From Paramecium tetraurelia (lineage: Eukaryota > Ciliophora > Oligohymenophorea > Peniculida > Parameciidae), in contig NW_001799031.1 of assembly GCF_000165425.1 (NCBI RefSeq), positions 63,153 through 127,152 on the forward strand: a stretch of DNA of 64,000 bases. The letters run 5' to 3'. This document shows, one piece after another, positions 48,948 through 61,746 of this stretch (positions within the stretch are counted from its first letter, which is position 1; each line of letters begins with the position of its first letter). Position numbers and translations under genes: made by a program. The notes under the pieces are model-generated. The model ran no database searches. It was not told the origin of the DNA and saw only the letters and a list, made by a program, of their open reading frames with translations.

Positions 48948-50048
48948 ATGTAAAAAAAAGTTATTAAAAAGTCTTCTACAGTCAAACAATTTGATGCAGC
49001 CTCTCCAGCCACCAAACTACTAGAAAAGAGAAGAAAGATGTATGAGATACATGAAGCATATGAACATCAATAAGATGAATATAAGAAGTATGTATATTGC
49101 TTAAGACTTACTCAGACAGGAGGAAGAATTCAAGAAATAAGAGGAATAAATTCGAGAGAAAGACAAGTAGATTTAGGAAGAATTGATTAAGTTTTGTAAT
49201 TTCTTGTAGGAGAATGAGGCAAAGAAAAAGAGAGCTTTGGTTCGGTTTCAAGAGGAGAAATCCTATAAGGAATAGAAAGAGAAGGAAATTTAAGATTTAA
49301 CAGCCTAGTGGACTGATTTGTAGAGACATCAATAGAGATTGGAAAAGAAAGGTAAGCAATTTGAGTTCTTATGTCTTAAGTTACATCTTTAAAGAAGTAC
49401 GAGGATTATTTGGATAGCATCATAAAGCAATATCCAGAGTAGTATCATGATTTGTAATCCATTTTGGATAGATATGCCACATTGACCAATTCCAATTCTA
49501 AGTTGGTTGAAGAACATTAGAATATGGAGAAGGAATTCGAGAAACTTAAATATGAGTCAACTTAGTATGAGAAGGAGAAGAATCATGAGATTCTTTAATT
49601 AAATAATGATATAAAGGATTTGTAGAAGAAATTGGAAGAGAAGGCATCTGAGAGAAATCAAATCTAAAGTGTTTATGAAGCAACTACTAATGATGCTTCA
49701 TCCAAAAGCTTAAGTTTGGGTAGAATTTTGATGGCTGTTGACAATCTCTTTACGCGATGTTAGGAAGGAACTTAGAGAATGAAGTAAGATTTCGAAGAGT
49801 ACAAGTAGGATAAACAAAATAAGGAGAAGGTGAAGGATAAAATTACAAATAATAAAATTCAAAATTAAGACTTATAATTTAATGACGAAGACAATTATGA
49901 ATTAAAAAGTTAATGATTATTCTTAATTTTAGGTCAACAAGCTGCTTGGAAATTGAAACAAATTGTACAATTTATGTCGGATTTCAAAAAGATTATTGAT
50001 AATTGCAAAGGAGAATTGGGAAAAGCGAAAGAATAAAAAATAAAATGA
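48948..50048 (+). CDS. CCDC42/CFAP73-type axonemal coiled-coil protein, copy A (~339 aa)
   Basis: Member of the DUF4200 (CCDC42/CFAP73/MIA2-like) family. After SPATKLLEKRRKMYEIHEAYE come long coiled coils with family hallmarks: KKQEEEFKKQEEQIREKDKQIQEELIKF (read in parts: KQEEEFKKQEEQIREKDKQ), CNFLQENEAKKKRA, SLKKYEDYLDSIIKQYPEQY and ILDRYATLTNSN. The C-terminal half has SLSLGRILMAVDNLF. Introns of 28, 29 and 24 nt restore the frame. In Chlamydomonas the homologue (MIA2/CFAP73) belongs to the modifier-of-inner-arms complex between dynein f/I1 and the doublet; in mouse CCDC42 is needed for sperm tails. An axonemal role is therefore likely. Copy B follows 29 bp after its TGA. Confidence 0.85.
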
Positions 50049-50077
50049 TATTAGATATATATATATATATAATATTA

Positions 50078-51143
50078 ATGAATAAATAAGAGAAAAGAAA
50101 GTTACCTAATCACTTATAATATGATACTGTAAGTCCTGCCACTAAATTACTTGAGAAGAGAAGAAAAATGTACGAGGTGCATGAGGCATTTGAAGCACAA
50201 AGAGAGGAATTCAAAAAGTAAATCAATAAGCAAATTTTAGATAGGAAGATAAGTTTAAGTTGGAGGAGGAAAAGATTAGATAAAAGGATATGGAAATTTA
50301 GGAGTCTTTAATTAAATTTTGCAAATTTCTATAGGATAATGAAGCAAAGAAGAAGAGAGCTGAAGGGAGATTAGAGGAGGAACGAAGATAAAAATTATAG
50401 AAAGAGAAAGAAATCTAGGATTTGAATGGGTAGTTGTAGGAGCTGGAAAAGAAATAATAAAAACTCGAGAAGAAGGGTATATTTAGGTTATTATCAAAAC
50501 AGTTACTTCAATGAAAAAATATGAAGAATATTTAGATAGCGTTGCAAAGCAATACCCAGAATAGTATCATGATATGGCATCAATTTTAGAGAGACATAGC
50601 ACATTATCGAGTTAGAATTAAAAATTGGTTGAAGAGCATTAATTAATGGAAAAAACTTATGAAACAGAAAAATATGTGTCAACCCAAACTGAGAAGGATA
50701 AGAATCACGAAATTCTATAATTCAATAATGATATTAAAGAACTTCAAAAAAAATTAGAAGAAAAGATAGTCGAGAGAAATTAATTGCAATAATTGGTTGA
50801 GGCATCAGCGAATGAAGCTTCATCTAAGAATTTGAGTTTGGGAAGAATTCTAATGGCTATTGATAATTTATTTAATAGGTGTTAGGAGGGAACCTAGAAG
50901 ATCAAACATGAATTGGAAGAAGCTAAATAGGATAACAACAAAAAGGATGATAAAAAAACAAAGAAAGATGATAGTAAGAAGTAATAGAATAAGGATGAAT
51001 ATAAGGTAGAAGAGGAGGACAATTATGAAGTTAAAAGTTAATAGGCTATGTAGAAATTAAAAATTATATCTTTGTACTTGAATGATTTTAAAAAGATTAT
51101 TTAAGGATGCAAAGAAGACTATAAAAAAGCATAAAATAAATGA
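50078..51143 (+). CDS. CCDC42/CFAP73-type axonemal coiled-coil protein, copy B (~338 aa)
   Basis: Tandem paralogue of copy A, nearly the same length. Starts MNKQEKRKLPNHLQYDTVSPATKLLEKRR in two pieces (MNKQEKRKLPNHLQ, then YDTVSPATKLLEKRRKMYE), followed by SLIKFCKFLQDNEAKKKRA, SMKKYEEYLDSVAKQYPEQY and SLGRILMAIDNLFNRCQEG. Introns of 23 and 26 nt lie at the same places as the first two of copy A; the third intron of copy A is absent, its site being contiguous here. A Lys/Asp-rich insert (DDKKTKKDDSKK) marks the C-terminal third. TGA at 51141-51143. The pair probably arose by local duplication. Confidence 0.85.
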
Positions 51144-51175
51144 TTTTAATTATATATATAAATAAATAAACTAGA

Positions 51176-51995
51176 TCATTCCAACTTTTTGGTAACAGCA
51201 GCTAAGAAATATTTTTTTTATGTTTATGACATGGGGAATCTCCTTGAAGAACGAGCTGTTTCTACTAGATTAATCATTTTATTTGGTGACATTACTTGCT
51301 TTTGAGGGGTTTCATAATCACAGCAATCATCGAATTGTACATTTTTAGATGTCATTAATTCATTGAAATCCTTGAGTAATATTTGCATAATACTTCGCAT
51401 TTTTGCTAAGTATTTTTATTTTTTTTATTTTATCTTTTGTTTTTCCTCCTATACTTATTCTGCTGCTTTGCTATAATGTTTGTGTATTTTAGGAGCTTCT
51501 TAATAAAATTTAACTAATGAATTGAGTTCAGTTTAATTTAAAATATGCAAATCATTTCTGATTGTAGATTTGAATGGTTCAAGTTCATTATTCATATTTA
51601 ATTGATATTAAGTGCAATTATCTGATATTTTAATCATATCACTATCTATTTGCCCTTTGAGATCCCCTTTAATCGAATTGAATTTTTATTTAATGCAATC
51701 CATACAGCTGTCTAATTCTGTGTCAATTTACTTCTCCAAATCCTTCTGAGGTGAATTAGAGGCTTGTTGAAATTCAACTGAGTTGATTTGTTAAATGGAA
51801 TCATTTACGAAATCTTTGAATTAAGTAGTTGTTTTTCTAATATGAGTGATGTGATCATCAAGAAAACAATCAGCACATCCTAAAATTAAAATATGCAATA
51901 CCTATTTTTTTGGGAATAGAGCATTAGGGATCAACACAAACATATTTGATGCGTTGAGAATCGTGATTTGGATGTTAGCAATTAGTGATTTCCAT
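51176..51995 (-). CDS. B-box-like zinc-binding coiled-coil protein, ~265 aa
   Basis: ATG at 51993-51995, TGA at 51176-51178, one 22-nt intron (GTATTGCAT...TTTAG). The first 45 residues carry a Cys/His set, NCQHPNHDSQRIKYVC, then DPQC, then GCADCFLDDHITH, spaced like a B-box zinc finger. The rest is coiled-coil and helical (DFVNDSIQQINSVEFQQ, EPFKSTIRNDLHIL). B-box plus coiled coil is TRIM-like, but there is no RING. A family with this N-terminus is common in ciliates as far as I recall. It converges with CCDC42-like copy B, 32 bp between stops. Confidence 0.62.
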
Positions 51996-52012
51996 AAAAT
52001 TTAATATATATT

Positions 52013-52247
52013 TCAGCCGCCAATATATTCCCGGTTATTAAATTCAAATTTAGAAGAATTTGCCCAATCAAATACAGCAAACTGTTTTGAATATATTCTA
52101 TTCTGGTTTATTAATGCAACATAGTCCTATATGTCGAAGTTCTCAAACTATGGATAATTATTCTATTCGCAAGCGTTTTACCAAATATAAATATATATAT
52201 TATAATATATATTTATAATTCTTTTAAGTTAATTAAATCAAAATCAT
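52013..52247 (-). CDS. Possible small protein, ~70 aa
   Basis: An open minus-strand frame ends at TGA 52013-52015 with a protein-like sequence YPQFENFDIQDYVALINQN followed by QFAVFDWANSSKFEFNN. The start is unsure: ATG at 52245-52247 joined by a 19-nt intron works, but its leader is AT-biased. Codon use (in-frame TAG for Gln, no TGA) argues it is real. It might instead be the 3' end of something mis-assembled or the 5' exon of the B-box gene. No family recognised. Confidence 0.35.
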
Positions 52248-52266
52248 AAATAACAAAATAGATAAA

Positions 52267-53474
52267 TCATTTTTAGGCATATTAAAATGTACTTTACACT
52301 CTATTATGATCAGATCTAAATTTTTTATTATTTGCAAAATCCTCTTCCTCTTTTTCAGATCCATTGCTCTATTAATCATCTAATTGTTAACTTGATCTCC
52401 TAATGTTGAGAACCTAAAAAAGAAAAAATATAGGATGGAATGATACATTTGGATTTTTAGTTGGTATACCCATCATGGGATCCTATTTGTTAGGAACTTT
52501 TATGGACTTTTTGAAATTGAATTGATTTAACACTTTTAACTTGGTTACAAATGCAAAGAATTCTTAAAGAAGTGTATTATTGATTTAACACTAAGGAGGA
52601 GGCTATGTTATAGATTAAGTAAATTAATGAAATTGATTCAGATGTTCATAATGTCTCTAACTTTCACAATAAATCTCATAAAGACTTAAAGTATCGCTAT
52701 TAGGAAGAGTAGCGTATTAATCAATGATTTTTTCAATTTCAGTACAAATAAACTTTTGAAATCTCCAAACATCAAAATACAATGCTACTTATATATCTAT
52801 TAAATTTGGATTAAATTAAATCAATATCGATCCTGAGTTTATCAGATTTTGTATTTTATAATGCCATAAGAATATAAGTTTTGCTTCAATATAATCTTTT
52901 TCTGTTATATAAGGGTAATTTAATTTGATAACTGACCTATAAAGATCTACATTTGCAGCCAACTTTTATAAATAGACGTAACACAATTAAGCGTAGATTC
53001 TAGCTGGTTAAGCTTTATCCTCAAATTCAGTCAAAATCTTTTAAGTTTACTAATTCTTCTATTAGTCAGGCTCTGTTTATGTAGAATACCATTCCTGTTT
53101 TTCTAATTACACCCAAGACATTTTTGTTTCTCTTAACTTGATTGCCACTTCTTAAATTAATTCATTATATTAAAATTGTTAATGTATAGCTGCCAATAAG
53201 TTTACTACTTGAACACCTGAAAGATCTTTAGACCTAGTTTCTAAGAATTAAAAGAGAAATTCAATATGTTCTCCAACTAAATTAATTATCATTTACCATC
53301 TCTATCTAGTAAAAATTATGCCAAGACTTGGCCCTTTTGCTTCAGATCCAACTTGCCATTAGAATTAATTATTTAAGTCAATATCTCTTGTAATTGTTGG
53401 TTAATAGGAGTGCTTGATGCTTGCGTTGTTTGACTTGAACTAAAAATGGATGTAAATCTAGATAATAATGACAT
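52267..53474 (-). CDS. Unrecognised helical protein, ~384 aa
   Basis: ATG at 53472-53474, TGA at 52267-52269. Two introns are clear: 20 nt (GTAAATGAT...TTTAG) and 33 nt (GTATCATTCC...TTTAG) near the end. The protein starts MSLLSRFTSIFSSSQTTQ and is almost entirely helical (HIEFLFQFLETRSKDL, RIYAQLCYVYLQKLAANVDLY, LIFLWHYKIQNLIN), with a basic/acidic tail (SNGSEKEEEDFAN). The helix pattern recalls ANTH or VHS-type adaptor folds, but no diagnostic motif is present, so this is only a suggestion. Confidence 0.6.
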
Positions 53475-53635
53475 TATATAATAATTATTTTAAGAACACA
53501 TGCTTTGATGAAATATTTTGATGTTTACAACTTTAATAGATTTACAGTATGAATAGTTAAGATGTATATGGGATTATGATATAATAGACAAACATAAACT
53601 GCTTTTATATGTATTTAATGTAATATTGTATTGTA

Positions 53636-54270
53636 TCAATAGACATTTCCTTCGAAGGTTTATTTGAACCATTCTACTGCTTCTTTTTTAGTTACTCTTT
53701 ATTATGTGCCTAATTTTGAGTTTCTTGACTTTCTTTGAGCAACTCTGAGTCCTGGTCTAGACAAGACTACGTAGAAATCCATACCGAAGATACCTATTGG
53801 TTGTATATAAATAGAATACCTGTGTATGGATCATATTTTAATCCCAAATCGATGTGTTCTTGAATACCAAATCCGAAGTTTCCTGAATCAGAGAAGTTTC
53901 TCTTCTTCAATTCCATTTCCTTAACTCTCAATCCTCTTACAAGGATATCTCTTGCTTAATCGCCTCTGATGGTGCAAAAGACGGAGATCTTCTCATTTCT
54001 TCTGATACCAAATGATCTCACGGTATATCTTGCTTTGCCAAAAACAGGCTTTTATCCTGTAAGGTCTTCCAAGACTTTAGCAGCCTTAGTCAATTTATCG
54101 CCTGATTCACCAGCACAAATATGAACCATCAATTTTTCAATTCTAACTTTTCTCATCACATTCTCTTTAGTTTCTTATGGTTTAGCAACTTTTGCTTATG
54201 CTGCTGGCTATTATTTAGCATCTGTTTTAGGTTATGCTGCTTTTCCACCCTTTTAAGCTTATTAAGACAT
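53636..54270 (-). CDS. RPL11: Large-subunit ribosomal protein uL5 (RPL11)
   Basis: Component of the 60S central protuberance that contacts 5S rRNA. Clear uL5 blocks: [54 protein letters not shown] and [19 protein letters not shown] 26-nt intron (GTATTCTAT...CAATAG) follows DPYTG and leads into [19 protein letters not shown]. About 202 residues, against 178 in human, because of an Ala/Gln/Lys-rich N-terminal extension of about 25 residues (MSQQAQKGGKAAQPKTD). Start ATG at 54268-54270, TGA at 53636-53638. It lies next to eS1, in the same direction, 126 bp apart. Confidence 0.95.
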
Positions 54271-54396
54271 CCTATTTCCTCAAATTAAAATAAAAAAAAA
54301 ATCTTTATATTTGAAATATAATCAGAACGAAGATATTAAATATAATAAATAATTTCTTAATATTATATATGTACTATTCTTTATACTGGAATAGTA

Positions 54397-55295
54397 TCAT
54401 TCTTGTTAGACTTAATATTATTCTTTGTCGACTTCTTCCTTGCTTAATAAGATTAAGAGCAGTTTAATCTTCAGCTTAACCTTTTCTTCTGACTTAGGCT
54501 GTCTTTGTTCTGTTGGAATCATCATAAAATTCTCTCAATTTTTAAGCTAGAGTTTATTAATTAAACATATATACCATCAACCTTGGGTCTCTTGACTAAC
54601 TTGACTTTTCTCAATGTAATGTTTTACAATGGGAAAATGGTTCTGGTGGCCTTTCCAATTTCCTTGGCAAGAGACTCTTGATTGAAGAAACCAAGCAATT
54701 AGGTAATTGATTTTTTGGAGACTTCCTTAAGGACGATTTCGACGATCTTCTTTCTGATGTCTTTGATTTGGCTTCTTTGAGCATATGTTGTTTTTCTTTA
54801 TTGGTTTTTGATTGACTTTGTAAATGCAATAACAAAGATTCTGAGGATGTATCCATCTTGAGATCTGGCTTCAACTTAAGTCTAAAGAATGAGATACTAA
54901 AATACTTCAATCAAAGTTTATCGCTTTTTAATCATACCGAAGATCTTGTCCTTTGTTGAATCAAGACCATAGAAGGATGTTCTGCATCTTGTGCCTTCGA
55001 CGTCGTCAATAATCAATTTCACTTTTCTCCATGCCATCTAATCTGATTGTCCTTGAAGGTCAGCCAAAGATGCTTCGACGACTCTTCCTTTAATGGCTTC
55101 GGTGGCCACAACTAAAAACTTTAATTATAATCAGGTACCTGTTCCTGCAGATTTATTAATGCAAGTATAGCCAAATCCACCAGCAGCGAAGGGTACTGGT
55201 GCTGTTAATTCAAACCACTCCTTTCTAGCTAATGGGTCGATTGTCTTCTTTTATCCCTTCTTCTTTCCTAATTTCTTATTCTTTCCTTGAGTCAT
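54397..55295 (-). CDS. RPS3A: Small-subunit ribosomal protein eS1 (RPS3A)
   Basis: Blocks characteristic of eS1: MTQGKNKKLGKKKGQKK, DPLARKEWFELTAPVPF, GRVVEASLADLQGQSDQMAWRK (read as GRVVEASLADLQG then AWRKVKLIIDDVEG), TSFYGLDSTKDKIFGMIKK, EARSQDGYILRIFVIAFTK, TYAQRSQIKDIRKKIVEI and GKATRTIFPLQKHY. Introns: 27 nt after AGT, 24 nt (GTATTTTAG...TTTAG) after TLIE, and 28 nt (GTATATATG...CTCTAG) after KVD. The start ATG is at 55293-55295. The last ~35 residues are uncertain because two frames are open after FYDDSNRTKTAQ; the end given assumes one more ~19-nt intron. Acts on the platform/head side of the 40S near the mRNA exit. Confidence 0.92.
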
Positions 55296-58281
55296 GCAAA
55301 AAGATTTTGATTTTTTTTAATTTTTTCAAAAAATTTATTATCTCTCTCATCTGAGTCCTTAAATAAATATAAATTATTTATATATTATCAAACAAGATAG
55401 TCCTCCACTCAGATTAGCATTACTTAATTCCATAAAATATGAAATACCCAAAAGATAGATGGCTTTTTATGGAAACTTAATAATAATGAGCTAATTTATC
55501 TCAAATTTCTATTCAAAACTGAAGAAAAGAAAAGAAAAATATTTATATCAAGTAATTTGAAAAAGGTATAAATTTTCAGAGAACAGAGTTATTAAATTTT
55601 CTTAACTTTAAGGAACAATAATCATCAAATCTATAAATAAATAGGTCGTTAGATAATTCTAGATGTACTAAGGATTCAAAATTTAGTAAATCAAACTAAT
55701 AAATTCATTTATATTCAAAATTTTAGTCCATCTATTTTTTTTTAAATTCTTAAACTTTAGTCTGGCTAGTATAGGCCTCAAATCTATATCACTAAGTTGA
55801 GTAATGTTGCATAATTGATATCATTGCTAAGATCTTAACTTAATAGCTAGAAAACAGTCAAATGTTGAAAACTAATCATAATATAAAGCTGAAATAAACA
55901 ACTTTAGGAGAAATTTAGTTATAAAAATAGAACCACATATTTTAACCTAACTTGTTACATTAAAAATGACATAAATTTAAAATTTTATGAAACTAGTGAT
56001 ATACAACCTTACAATAAACTTATAAAAGGTTGTTTAGGGATAGAACTACTCAAACTCTCAAAATTCTTATATCCTAATCATTGCTAAATTATTAATAAGG
56101 ATATGAAATATCAAATGCTCCATAAATTAGTTAAATAGAAAAGAGGTACAACTAAAGGGAGAAATAAATACATAGAAATGCTTAAAGAAAAATAGACCAT
56201 TAATAAATATAACAATAAACAAATAAATGTAATGTAGTTGTAAAGTTTATATCTAAATAAATTAATCATTTTTTTGAGCTTATTATATTTATTTAACTCT
56301 TTAGATAAATGTATCTATCAAAAATAACAAAAAGAATTGACGTTTATCATTAACAATTTCAAAAATATCCAAGTTAATTTATAGTTTTTAGTTCAATTGC
56401 CATTAATTCGAAGTATAATTTACTTCATTTTATCTATTTTAAATTACGGGCTTCCAAATAGTTCTTTTTAATATTTATTATTTGATAGTTTTTAAATCTT
56501 AAAAAATCATAATTATTTTATTTTATCCAATATTTAAAAATAGTATAATCTTATTAATACATCCATATCAATAGTATTGTATCGAGTAATGGCAATTAAT
56601 TAAACTTATTTTACTCATTAAATTAATTCAAGTTTAGCTGTAGATCATAAAGGATCTTATTGGATAGTATTCCATTTGAAATAAGGATACTGAAAAACCT
56701 TTTAGAAATTCAGATTACAGTTTCCTTCAAAGTCATCAAAATTATTGAAATATTGTGAAAATTACAGACAACAGATTAGCTTAGAGTTATAATAGATGGA
56801 TTAGGTACTTTTCGTACTCTAGGGTGTGACAATTAATAATAGAAGCCAAATTGATTACATAGAACACCAAGAAACAAATTAAAGGTCCCATATAATAACA
56901 AGTTGATTAATGACATTATATTAAAAATAATCAATATATTTTATTAATAATGATGAATGTTTTACATGCATGAACCATGATTGCAAAATATTACAATGAT
57001 AGGCCTGATATTATTCTATTGACTTTTTATTCAATATTGTTAAATGTGAAACTAAGTCAAACTCATTTTTGTCAACATAATAGTCCTAAAGAGAGAAACC
57101 TCCACAATAGTGAATTATGCTACTATTACATTAATTTGCTATTGATAATTGAATTTTGCAGCCCAGAATATATATGTTACCTAAAAAAAGTATTATTTAG
57201 ATTAATCATAACTTCAAACCATAATATTTTAATAATATAAATCAATAATTGCGAAAGAAGACCATTTCAAATGATCTATGCAAACAAAATGCTAATAAAT
57301 TAATTATCCTGTTACTAGTTCGAATTGTGAAGAGAATCGCTACCTTAAATAAAAGAATATTGATTGGATAATAATTTTAAAATGTATACAAAAAGGCCAA
57401 ATTTTTATGAATATAAATCAGATATAAAATACTTTATGATAATTTGTATAAAATTTTATCATTATTCATTAATAAACAGTTCTATAATTTTTACATTATT
57501 CTCCACTTTCCTTACTGTGATTGAAATTTTTACTTATTGGGTTTTTATCCAATTTTCTATTGCAAAATCAGTGATGAATTTTTATAGATTATAATAAATG
57601 TCAAAGATTAGGAACTTTCATGATTTAATTCAACAATAGTTTTTTACATTCTAAAAACAGGAAAAACTATTATTCAGAAGATAAAACAATATTTATAGTA
57701 ATTAGGAAAGAGCACAGTTAGTTGGAGCATATTTGGAGCATTTTCTGAGTCTTAGATAATTATCTGCCTTCTTACCATAATATTTGGTTCAGAGTAATTG
57801 ATAGATACTTGTTCAATAAATGTTTAACAAATACACTTATATTGTATAATCACATAAGTGTGACTGATATTGTAGATAATAATAAATGTCGAAAGAATAT
57901 AGATTGATTCTAAAACCATTAAGAAACCTAATCTAAAAATCCTAATGAAAACAAGACATCAATGTTATGGTTTGTCACTTGATTAATTTAGATAATCTTT
58001 TGATAGGCTCTGTTATTTTTATTACATTCAGTTCAATTTAGAGGTAGTGCTGAGATGAAGAAAACGATTTTCTAAAATTTTTATCATTTCAAGTGAATTT
58101 TTTATCATAAAATAATAAGAGCAATCTACAAAACAATTGTATTATTGATTTAGGAAATATTTAAACTAAAAATAAATCTTATGAATAACTTGATTTGTTT
58201 TCTATTTTAAATATTTAAGTATTATGACTATTTATTGAATTTATCAATTATTTTAGATTTTATTTTATTAATAATTAATTT
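55296..58281. other. ~3 kb stretch without a recognisable gene
   Basis: The largest gene-free region in the window. Short frames at 56977-57240 and 57364-57594 open without using TAA/TAG for Gln and encode AT-biased Ile/Tyr/Phe-rich peptides, so they look accidental. A few islands (about 55440-55700 and 56640-56800) have slightly higher GC and could be gene remnants. No terminal repeats, tRNA or homology to neighbours was noticed. It includes the 5' sides of both eS1 and MetAP2. Confidence 0.5.
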
Positions 58282-59773
<1,492 letters not shown>

Positions 59774-59891
59774 ATTAATATTTATCTATGTTAAATATAA
59801 CAAATGTCTATCAATTTATCAAATGATTCTTGCACTCTTCAGGGAGAATACTATGCAAATATTAATATCATTTAATTATAACATATATGAA

Positions 59892-61746
59892 TCACAAATC
59901 TTCCTTCTTTACAAAACTGCTGTTCTCTTCTATAAACTTAGCTAAGGCTTCAGCAGTTCTTGCTGATTAATACTTTATTTGTTCTGGTTTATCTTGTCCT
60001 TTCTTAAAGAATATCAATGTAGGGAATCCCTTGATTTCAACAGCACTAGTTTAGTGAGCAGTCCAATCCATTTCAGCAATAAGTACATTCTAATTATCTT
60101 TCAAATTTTATGCAAGTTCTTTGTAAGATTCTGCCATAGCCTTGCAATGTCCACACCAAGGAGCAAAGAACTTTACTAATACATCTTGTTTGCTATTCAA
60201 AACTACATGATCAAAATTTTCATTTGTCAATTAAATAACTGTACCCTCATTCTTTATTTCACTGAATTAAGGCTACTGCTTTTCGGCACTCTCAACTTTA
60301 CCCAAATTTCTTTCTAAGAAAGACTTCATTCCTTAGTATGACCTATCTCCCTCATACTCTTTTCTTGTCTTAGTGTCACCTTCTTATTTGAATAGATATA
60401 AAGTAGGATATCCTTCAATAGGAATGTCATCAAATTGATTTGCTGTGTGATCTACTTCAGCGATTACAATATCATCTCTATTTAACTCTTAAGCCAATTT
60501 CTCAAAGGTGGGTGCCAATGATTAACAATGGCCACACCATGGAGCATAGAATTTAACAAATACGTGTCTATGATTATCAAATACTTATTCTTTGAAATTC
60601 TCTGTTGTCAACTTATGCACTTAACCGTCACCTTTTATTAATTTAGCTAGTCTCTCTGCTTCTCTTTTTGGTGCTGTTACTTCCTCTATTAATGATTCAA
60701 CAGCCTTCTTTAATACCCCAACTGAATTATCATTAAATGTTGTTGTAGTTGTTTTCTTTGTTCTACATGATAACATAATAGATTTACTCGTAATCATAGT
60801 AATAGATAGTATTCTCAGCAACTGGACTTTATTTAATCAAATATTCAAATCTTCTGTTACTTAACTCTAGTGATGGGTCTATTATCACAAATCTAGTTGA
60901 ATTAACATATGATTCAGCAAGGTATTTAAATCTTTTGTGAAGAACTCCATTTTTCTATCCTGCAATACCAACCAAAGGAATCTTATCATTTTCTACCTTC
61001 ATGAATTCCTCCTCATTCAAAGAGAATACAAGGGGATATCCTTTAGTTGAAATGAATTCTGATAACCCATCAATGTCACCATTATAATGAATTGGCTTCT
61101 CAATATCTTTATTTATCAATGTGTATTTATGAGGGTAATTTTATCGTAATTCATTATTCTCTACTATTCCAAATTTGACTTAAATATGATCCAAACTCAC
61201 ATTTGATAATTCATCTTAATCATTTACATATTTAAGAACTGCAATATTTGATCTTTTCAAGAACAAATCAATCTAAGTTAATAGTAAATTTCTGAAGATA
61301 CCTCTTCTTAAGTATATAATTTTGTAATTGGTCCATACGCATGTTATAGAGCAAATTCAAATAAAATTTCCAAAGAATCAGAAGAATTTGGAAAATCATA
61401 TGAGACTCCATTTCTAAACAGTTTCAATGTTGGATAAGCCTTAGCATCATGTTTAGCTGCCAATGATTTACTTTCTTGAGCATTGACTTCTCCTAATACA
61501 AATCCATATTCCTTCAATCTTTAAGCCAATTGAATGAATACAGGCTTCATTTTTTAGCTTAAGTTCAATTGATATTCAATACCAGTATCCACAAGAATCA
61601 ATATAAAATTTGACCAATAATCTAGGATGCTCATCCAAAGCCTATTAGAAGTTTCTACGACTTAATTGTAATATTCCATCAACTTCTGGAATTTGTTCTG
61701 TTGAAATAATGGCGAATGTCAGAGCTAGTAGTAAGATGAATTTCAT
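59892..61746 (-). CDS. Protein disulfide isomerase with three thioredoxin active sites and KEDL
   Basis: Starts MKFILLLALTFAIIST, a signal peptide, and ends KKEDL, a KDEL-type ER retrieval signal, so an ER-lumen oxidoreductase. The first thioredoxin domain carries CGYC in FYIDSCGYC; the site is rebuilt across a 25-nt intron (GTATTGAAT...CTTAAG). A redox-inactive-looking middle part follows, then two standard modules, VFVKFYAPWCGHCQSLAP and VLVKFFAPWCGHCKAMAE. The a-b-a'-a'' order recalls ERp72-like PDIs. It catalyses formation and shuffling of disulfides in secretory proteins such as the large membrane protein in this window (inference). Start ATG 61744-61746, TGA 59892-59894. Confidence 0.9.

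Noticed and set aside
54611-54910. 99-codon minus-strand frame (MKYFSISFFRLKL...)
   Set aside because: Shadow of eS1 in another frame; the eS1 frame matches the conserved protein throughout.
57290-57360. T-loop-like GTTCGAAT suggesting a tRNA
   Set aside because: No matching acceptor stem, D-loop or anticodon arm could be drawn around it.
57364-57594. Hydrophobic 76-codon frame that could be a small membrane protein
   Set aside because: Uses no TAA/TAG Gln codons and is made of AT-biased residues, as expected by chance in AT-rich DNA.
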